Shown: positions 58,507 to 64,000 of the stretch, in pieces
Layout: every line of letters starts with the position of its first letter
Numbering within the stretch: position 1 is the first letter of the stretch
Source of the DNA: Selaginella moellendorffii
Taxonomy: Eukaryota > Streptophyta > Lycopodiopsida > Selaginellales > Selaginellaceae
DNA: 64,000 nucleotides
Assembly (NCBI RefSeq): GCF_000143415.4
Contig: NW_003314270.1
Span: 2,138,290-2,202,289, forward strand
Reading direction: 5' to 3'
Notes under the pieces: model-generated
What the model was told of the DNA's origin: nothing
Database searches by the model: none
The model's input: the letters and a program-made list of their open reading frames with translations, nothing else
Position numbers and translations under genes: made by a program

Positions 58507-59611
58507 TGTAAGCCATAAATTTTTCCTTTCCAATTTGCTAGCTTACCTCGTCTATTCGACCAACACTGCTTTGGCCTTTGTTAAGTTCCCTCTCCAAGGT
58601 CCCCACCTATTGTACCAACTCCTACTTGATTCTACTTGGTTTCAACTACTCACTACATGAGCAATAGAGCATTAGCCATCCATCTACGAATTCCCAAATC
58701 TCTCTTAATCCCCCTCCCTGGGTTATACTGGACTTAAGGTTCGGCTACACTCCCCACATGCACAAGCAGCCAAGCATACCAAGCCCCTAGGTTCCTAACA
58801 TCCCTTGGTACAACAAGGCTTGATCATGGGACCCTCTAAATTCTAAACTTTGGGTGTAACACTTGCTTTAGGACACTAGGGGGAAACACCGTGGCCTAAC
58901 GGCCCGATATGGGTATTTTTACCCCCCCACTTCCATCCCAAAGGGAAGGCCCAAGCCTTTAGGAAGGGTGAGGACTAATAAGCCGCAAGGTACTTAAGTG
59001 GGGCACCACTCTATATGAGCCAGGAGCCCTGTAGTCGGTTTCCCTTCCAAGAGTGGGAGCTGCTTTTAAGCACTTCCTTGGGTGGCCCCTCCGGCACCAC
59101 CCGAGTCCATACTCACTCCCACCCAATGCCCCTCAGCCCCAATGTCAACCTCAAGTCAATTTGGAAGCACCACTAAAGAGTTCTTTCAAGATTGATTCCT
59201 GGACCCCTCTATCCCTACTATACTTTTGGAACCCCCTGCAAGGGGGGGGGGACACACGCTTTGGGCTTTCACCCTTCGACTTGGACTCGGTCTCAGACTT
59301 GATCTCGGACTCGATCTTGAACCCGAGCTCAGACTCGGTCTTGGACTCGATCTCGGACTTGACCTTGAACCCAATCTCAGACTTGACCTTGGACTTGGTC
59401 TTGGACCCAATCTTGGATCTCGGACTCGGTCTCAAACTCGGTCTCGAACTTGGCCTCGGACTTGATCCCGGACTTTATCTCGAACTCGGTCTTAGAGCCG
59501 GTCTTGGACTCAATCTTAGACTTAGTCCCATCTGATGAACTCTTTATCATTTCGGTCGTGCTTTCGGGGATCCTTTTAGCCTATGACACCTCGGGGAGGT
59601 GGTTCCTTATA
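58507..59611 (-). repeat. LTR of a second family, copy 1
   Basis: This 1.1-kb segment begins TGTAAGCCATAAATTTTTCC and ends GGTTCCTTATAA. It is a diverged direct repeat of 59968-61059. It includes the shared module (59209-59273) and a CTCGGA-type hexamer array (about 59275-59530). Just to its right, the minus strand has a purine-rich ATGGGTGGTGGAG, so this looks like the 3' LTR of a truncated element. Confidence 0.75.
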
Positions 59612-59967
59612 ACTCCACCACCCATAGAAGAAGAAGTTTGATGCCCACACTGAACGTCTCTTTTTAATCCTACGATTTGTTAACCATATTTACAAGGGCA
59701 TCCCCCCATTTAGCAGTATGCCTAAGTTAGCCTCCTCGGCCAAGAGCCCATGACAACAGAATATAGGTGTCCCTATACCCCTCACCTCACCATGCCCTAG
59801 TATGGGGTTGGGACTTGAACCCAACCTTGCTTTACTAGGGGGTTGGGACTCGAACCCAACCTCCGTAGAATACATCTACAGATTTGACATCCCCACAGGG
59901 AGTCGGGTGTAGTTCCCTACACCTAGTCGACCTAGCTAACCCATGCTAATTAGCTTACTTTCGGCGC
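59612..59967. other. Remnant between two related LTRs
   Basis: This 356-bp stretch separates two LTRs of the same family. It is too short for a coding region and has no open frame. It includes two near-repeats of GTTGGGACTTGAACCCAACC type at about 59807-59862 that resemble tRNA T-arm hairpins. It may be the leftover of the element whose 3' LTR is copy 1. Confidence 0.5.
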
Positions 59968-61059
59968 TGTAAGCCACAAATTTTTCCTTTCCAATTTGCC
60001 AGCTTACCTCGTCTATCCAACCAACTCTGCCTTGGCTTGTGCTAAGTTCCCTTGCCAAGGTTCTCGCCTATGGTACCAACTCCTACTTGGTCCTACTTGG
60101 TTTCAGCTACTCACTGCACAAGCAACAGAGTGTTAGCTATCCATCTACGGATTCCCAAATCTCTCCCAATCCCCCTCCCCGGGTTAGACTGGACTTAAGG
60201 TTCGGCTACACTCCCCGCAGGCACAAGCAGCCAAGCACACCAAGCCTCCAGGTTCCTAACACCCCTTGGTACCACAAGACTTGATCATGGGACCCTCTAA
60301 ATCCCAAGTCTTGGGTGCAGCACTTGCTTCAGGACGTCAGGGCGAAACACCGTGGCCTAACGGCCCGGTATGGGTACCTCTACCCCCCCACTTCCATCCC
60401 GAAGGGAAGGCACAAGCCCCTAGGAAGGGCGAGGACCAATGAGCCACAAGGTACTCAAGTGGGGCACCACTCCACCTGAGCCAGGAGCACTGCAGTCGGT
60501 TTCCCTTTCGGGAGTGGGAGTTGCTCTTGAGCACTTCCCTGGGTGGCCCCTTCGGCACCACTCAAGCCCATGCTCACTCCCACCCAAGGCCCCTCGGCTC
60601 CAGTCTCAACCTCAAGTCAGTTTGGAAGCACCACTGGAGAGTTCCTTCAAGACTGGTTCCTGGACCTCACTATCCCTACTATACTTTTGGAACCCCCTGC
60701 AACCCCCCCCCCCCCCCCCCCCCCCTGGGAGACGCACGCTTTGGGCTTTCACCCCTTGACCCGTATTAGTATTTGGACTTAGTCTCTGGCTCGATCTCGG
60801 ACCCGATTTCGGATCCGACTTTGGATTCGATCTCAGACTGGATCTCGGACTCGACCTCGGACCCGATCTCGGACCCGACCTCGGACTCGACCTCGGACTC
60901 GGTCTCGGACTCGATTCCGGACTCTATCTCGAACTCGGTCCTAGAGTCGGTCTTGGACTCGATCTTCGACTTGGTCTCATCCGATAAACTCTTTGTCATT
61001 TTGGTCATGCTTTTGGGGATCTTTTAGCCTATGACATCTCGGGGAGTCGGTTCCTTACA
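59968..61059 (-). repeat. LTR of a second family, copy 2 (3' LTR of chromovirus)
   Basis: This 1.09-kb LTR begins TGTAAGCCACAAA and ends GGTTCCTTACA, so it has intact TG...CA ends. It directly follows (minus strand) the integrase and chromodomain fossil at 61115-61890, which makes it that element's 3' LTR. It includes a poly-C run of more than twenty bases (60703-60725) and a CTCGGA-type array (about 60790-60960). Confidence 0.8.
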
Positions 61060-61114
61060 AGCGCACCTTCAGGTCCCAACATACGCTATTGCTCAACTTC
61101 ACCAATTGATACTT

Positions 61115-61890
61115 TTAATTGAACTTTGCATAAGTACATAGAGTTCTGTCTTGCAAAAATTCCTCCACTAGATCTTGCGTGTTCGCTAGGTTCTCCTTTG
61201 GTTCCCATGTTACTTCGTAGTGTAGAAATCCTTTCCATTTCACATGGAACTCTCTTATCTCGTGTCCTTGCTGCTTGCTCTTGCGGGCATTGAGGATGGC
61301 CTCAACTTCGTATTCCTCTTCCCCTTGGATAACTTTAGGTAGAGGTCTCACTTGGTCCTTGTGAAGTGGATCCTCAAAGTACGGCTTGAGCAAGTTCACA
61401 TGGAACATTGGGTGCATCTTTCCCATCTCTCAAGGAAGTCAGAGGCGGTAAGCCACTTTACCGATTCGTGCCTCAATCTCGTAAAGCCTTGCGAACCTGC
61501 TTAAAGAACTCAAGATCAGTGCATTTCTAGAAATGCATTTTTACCTTTGGGTCAATTTTCGGCTGATCCCACTTGGTAGCCTCAGCTTCTTGGTGTTCAG
61601 CCACACCTTTTCCTTAGGTTGGAACTCTACGTCCCGGGTGCTTTTGGTTCGCATACTTTTTTTGCCTTTATTGAGCTCATTCCAAGGAATCCCTCACTAG
61701 ATTCTAAATGTTAAGTCTTTCCGTCATGAATGCCTCCACTATAGGTAACTCTCCATGATACTCGGCCACGCTGAGTTCCACAGGACCTTCAATAGCTCGC
61801 CCATTGATGATTTCCCATGGACTCACCCTGATACTTGAGTGCGGTGAATTGTTATAGCACATTTTCGCAAGTCCCAAATGATCAGTTTGG
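61115..61890 (-). pseudogene. Chromovirus integrase C-terminus and chromodomain fossil
   Basis: The minus-strand frame at 61426-61115 encodes about 100 residues with MHPMFHVNLLKPYF, then VEAIL and a chromodomain core FHVKWKGFLHYEVTWEPKENL, the mark of chromovirus-type Ty3/gypsy integrases that target heterochromatin. Upstream (61890-61430) are VSPWEIINGR and KVWLNTKKLRL segments of the integrase, interrupted by stops, so the gene is dead. A Cassandra-like element interrupts or bounds it at 61891. Confidence 0.8.
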
Positions 61891-62492
61891 TGTAAAGCTC
61901 CTGAGTTTGGACTTCCCGGGAGGTCACCCAGCCCAGTACTATTCTAACCCAAGGACGCTTAACCCCAAATATCCCAAGACCTTTAACCAATTGGAAAAGG
62001 GGGTGCACTCTTGTTCATGGGCCCTTTCCCTCTATATTTGAACCCCATGGACCGTCTCTCAAGTCGTTCTCTTTGGTTGCTTACAATCCACCAGGCTTCC
62101 CTGCAAGTTCACGCCCTCGTGAACGGAAGCTGAGAGCCGCAGCTCTCCCGAGAGCCCCGCTCTCTTGACACCCTACCCCTCGGGTCGAGCCCAGCGGGAG
62201 CAAACTGGACCAGCCAGATGTCAATCAACATGTGGTGTGATTCCCTTAGCCAACCAACAGAGTCAGACCCGAGACCCCCTCTGATACCAAATGTAAACTC
62301 TTGAGTTTGGACTTCCCGGGAGATCACCCAACCCAGTACTATTCAAACCCAAGGACGCTTAACCTAAATATCCCAAGACCCTTAACCGATTGGAAAAGGG
62401 GGTGCACTCTTGTTCATGGGCCCTTTCCCTCTATATTTGAACCCCATGGATCGTCTCTCAAGTCGTTCCCTTTGGTTGCTTACAATTCACCA
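61891..62492 (-). mobile_element. Cassandra-like TRIM with 5S rRNA in its LTRs
   Basis: Two direct repeats of about 202 bp (61891-62093 and 62292-62492) flank about 200 bp. The minus strand of each repeat carries the 3' half of plant 5S rRNA, including GTTAAGCG and GGGTGACCTCCCGGGAAGTC (A-box and C-box region). On the minus strand TTTGGTATCAGAG adjoins the right repeat, the initiator-Met primer site. This is the layout of Cassandra terminal-repeat retrotransposons in miniature, known across vascular plants. Total length is 602 bp with no coding. I could not find matching target-site duplications (TTTGG left, CCTAA right). Confidence 0.82.
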
Positions 62493-62526
62493 CCTAAACC
62501 CTAAACCCTAAACCCTAAACCCTAAA
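62493..62526. repeat. Interstitial telomere-type repeat
   Basis: About five units of CCTAAAC / CCCTAAA, the plant telomere repeat, directly abut the right edge of the Cassandra-like element. Confidence 0.9.
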
Positions 62527-62530
62527 CTGG

Positions 62531-62612
62531 TGTAAGGAACCGACTCCCCGAGATGTTGTAGGCTAAAGGATCCCCAAAAGCTTGACCGAAATGACAAAGA
62601 GTTCATCAGATG
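62531..62612 (+). repeat. Inverted LTR-end fragment
   Basis: This 80-bp piece, TGTAAGGAACCGACTCCCCGAG onward, is the reverse complement of the terminal segment of the LTRs at 59611 and 61059. It starts with the LTR terminus and is cut off after GTTCATCAGATGGG. It lies head to head with the LTR at 62613. Confidence 0.8.
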
Positions 62613-63722
62613 GGTGTAAGCGACTAAATTTTCCATTCTACTTTAGTCACTTAACCACACCTCCGACCACTTGGAGGAGTCTCATTCACAACCTCCATAA
62701 GTCCAATCCAGGACTTGGGACTTGCTAGCCCCGAGAATGGCATCCATGCCACTCAACATTTGCACTTGGTCCAAGTGCTCCACGTGTCCGATCTCATGAC
62801 CGACACTCAAAGGTACCACCGACATGCCAGCCCGTTACGCTAAGGCCATGCCCAATCACCTTTGCCACACTGGTAGTCCATTACCACTTGCATCACAGTC
62901 TTAGCTCTCCAAGACTAGGCAAACCATCCGTGAGTGGTCATCTCAGATCCACTCCTTAGCACCCTTAGGATGCCCACCGACAAGGGGAATAGCCTTCCCC
63001 AATATCCCTCTGTCAGTCCCCACTAAGTCCCTTTCTGCCACTGGCCATGTTTGCCAACACTGCCACTGGATCGAGACCCACAGGCCTGACCACCAAGTCC
63101 CACGGTCCTCTGGGACTTCCTCACCACACGACTGTGTCCTTTGTCACTACCCTAGAGGACTGCTCCTCTTCCTTTCCACAGTCTGGGCCTTTGGGGCAAC
63201 ATTTCGGAACACCGTGGCCTTACGCGAGCCACCTGGGTACTCTCCTCGCCTTCTGCCCTTGGGTGCTCTAGCCATGGGCTTAGAGCAGGTTCCGTTGAGC
63301 CACACCAGGTATCCAAGTAGGTAGTGCCACCCACACTTGGACTGGGAGCATCGGCCAATCGATCTCCCGGGGGAACTAGAGCCGGCTCTTGAACACTTCA
63401 CCAAGCTACCCCGCTTGTCGGTCCGTGTTCACTCTAGTCTTGGACTTCCCAGTGGGCAGCTCATCACCCAACACTGGGTCCGGCCTTCCTGGGCCAAACT
63501 AGCCTTTCCTGGCCAAACTGGCTCCACTGCAGTCCTCCCCCTACTATACTTTTGGAGCTCACCAAACCCCCCAGGGTCTGGGAGACGAACGCTTTGGGCT
63601 TTCACCCTCTCAGGCTCCGGACTCGGACTCGGACTCGGACTCGGACTCGGATTCGGATTCGGACTCGGACTCGGGCTCGGGCTCGGTCTCGGCCTCGGCT
63701 TTGGTCTCGGTCTCGGTCCTGA

Positions 63723-63754
<32 letters not shown>

Positions 63755-64000
63755 CCGGTCTCGGTCTCGACTTCGGACTCCATCTCGGACTCCATCTCGG
63801 ACTCCATCTCGGACTCCATCTCGGGTCCATCTCGGGTCCATCTCGGACTCCATCTCGGACTCCATTTCGGGTCCATCTCGGGTCCATCTCGGACTCCACT
63901 TCGGACTCCAACTCGGGTCCACCTCGGACTCCACTTCGGACTCCATCTCGGACACTCCCACGTGTCATGTGTTGGTCCCTTTGGGTCCCTTTTTGGAGCC
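62613..64000 (-). repeat. Divergent LTR of the same superfamily, cut by window end
   Basis: It begins TGTAAGCGACTAAATTTTCC, resembling the start of the LTRs at 58507 and 59968, and contains the shared module (63538-63606) followed by a long CTCGGA-type array (63612-63950). The middle is diverged from the other copies. The right end is outside the window. Confidence 0.6.
63612..63950. repeat. CTCGGA-type hexamer array
   Basis: Imperfect hexamers (GACTCG, GGTCTC, CATCTC variants) run for about 340 bp with no stop in several frames on both strands. This makes open frames of up to 179 codons that encode only Ser/Pro, Ser/Glu or Arg/Asp repeats. Related arrays occupy the same place in the two other LTRs of this family. 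Confidence 0.85.

Noticed and set aside
59807-59862. Two T-arm-like hairpins (GTTGGGTTCGAGTCCCAAC type on the minus strand)
   Set aside because: The hairpins resemble tRNA T-arms, but no D-arm or anticodon arm lies at the right distance. They may be simple inverted repeats.
63429-63968. Minus-strand open frame of 179 codons with Arg-Pro and Ser-Pro repeats
   Set aside because: It is produced by the hexamer array inside an LTR, which lacks stops in several frames on both strands. The encoded sequence is pure repeat.

Overview
This window reads as nuclear DNA from a vascular land plant. The short introns (mostly 50-100 bp), the compact gene spacing and the lineage-specific features fit a lycophyte such as Selaginella; that assignment is an inference from gene style and content. 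All gene models below were built by hand from splice sites, frame continuity and recalled family sequences, so they are model predictions.

From about 0.1 to 42 kb the window is gene-rich. In order: a mitochondrial basic amino acid carrier (BAC2-like, +); DCAF1, a WD40/LisH substrate receptor for CUL4-DDB1 ubiquitin ligase (+); HOS1, a nuclear-pore-linked RING ubiquitin ligase (+); a chloroplast adenylate kinase with a C-terminal DUF1995 domain (-); a vacuolar AVT1-type amino acid transporter (-); a conserved plant Rossmann-fold protein of unknown function (-); a broken lineage-specific gene (-); RRN3/TIF-IA, the Pol I initiation factor (-); a PIF-like HLH protein that has lost its DNA-binding basic region (+); a coiled-coil protein faintly like FSIP1 (-); a GT14 glycosyltransferase (+); a class II LBD transcription factor (+); EXECUTER1, the plastid singlet-oxygen signalling protein (+); and an SMXL/D53-type Clp-like repressor (-). 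The genes form no operon-like unit. Themes are ubiquitin-mediated control (DCAF1, HOS1, SMXL as a likely target), light and chloroplast signalling (PIF-like, EX1, AK5) and transport.

From 42 to about 48.6 kb there is non-coding sequence with microsatellites. From about 49.4 kb to the end the window is a nest of LTR retrotransposons, nearly all in minus orientation. An old Ty3/gypsy pol fossil is split by a young, structurally complete 7.27-kb LTR element (50742-58010). That element has 1147-bp near-identical LTRs, a perfect ATAAT target-site duplication, an initiator-Met primer site and a polypurine tract, but no protein-coding capacity: a LARD-type non-autonomous element. To its right lie two 1.1-kb LTRs of another family, a chromodomain-bearing integrase fossil, a 0.6-kb Cassandra-like TRIM whose LTRs carry 5S rRNA sequence, a short array of telomere repeats, and a divergent LTR running off the window. 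Several of these LTRs share one small conserved module around a poly-C tract. This repeat nest is the most unusual part of the window.
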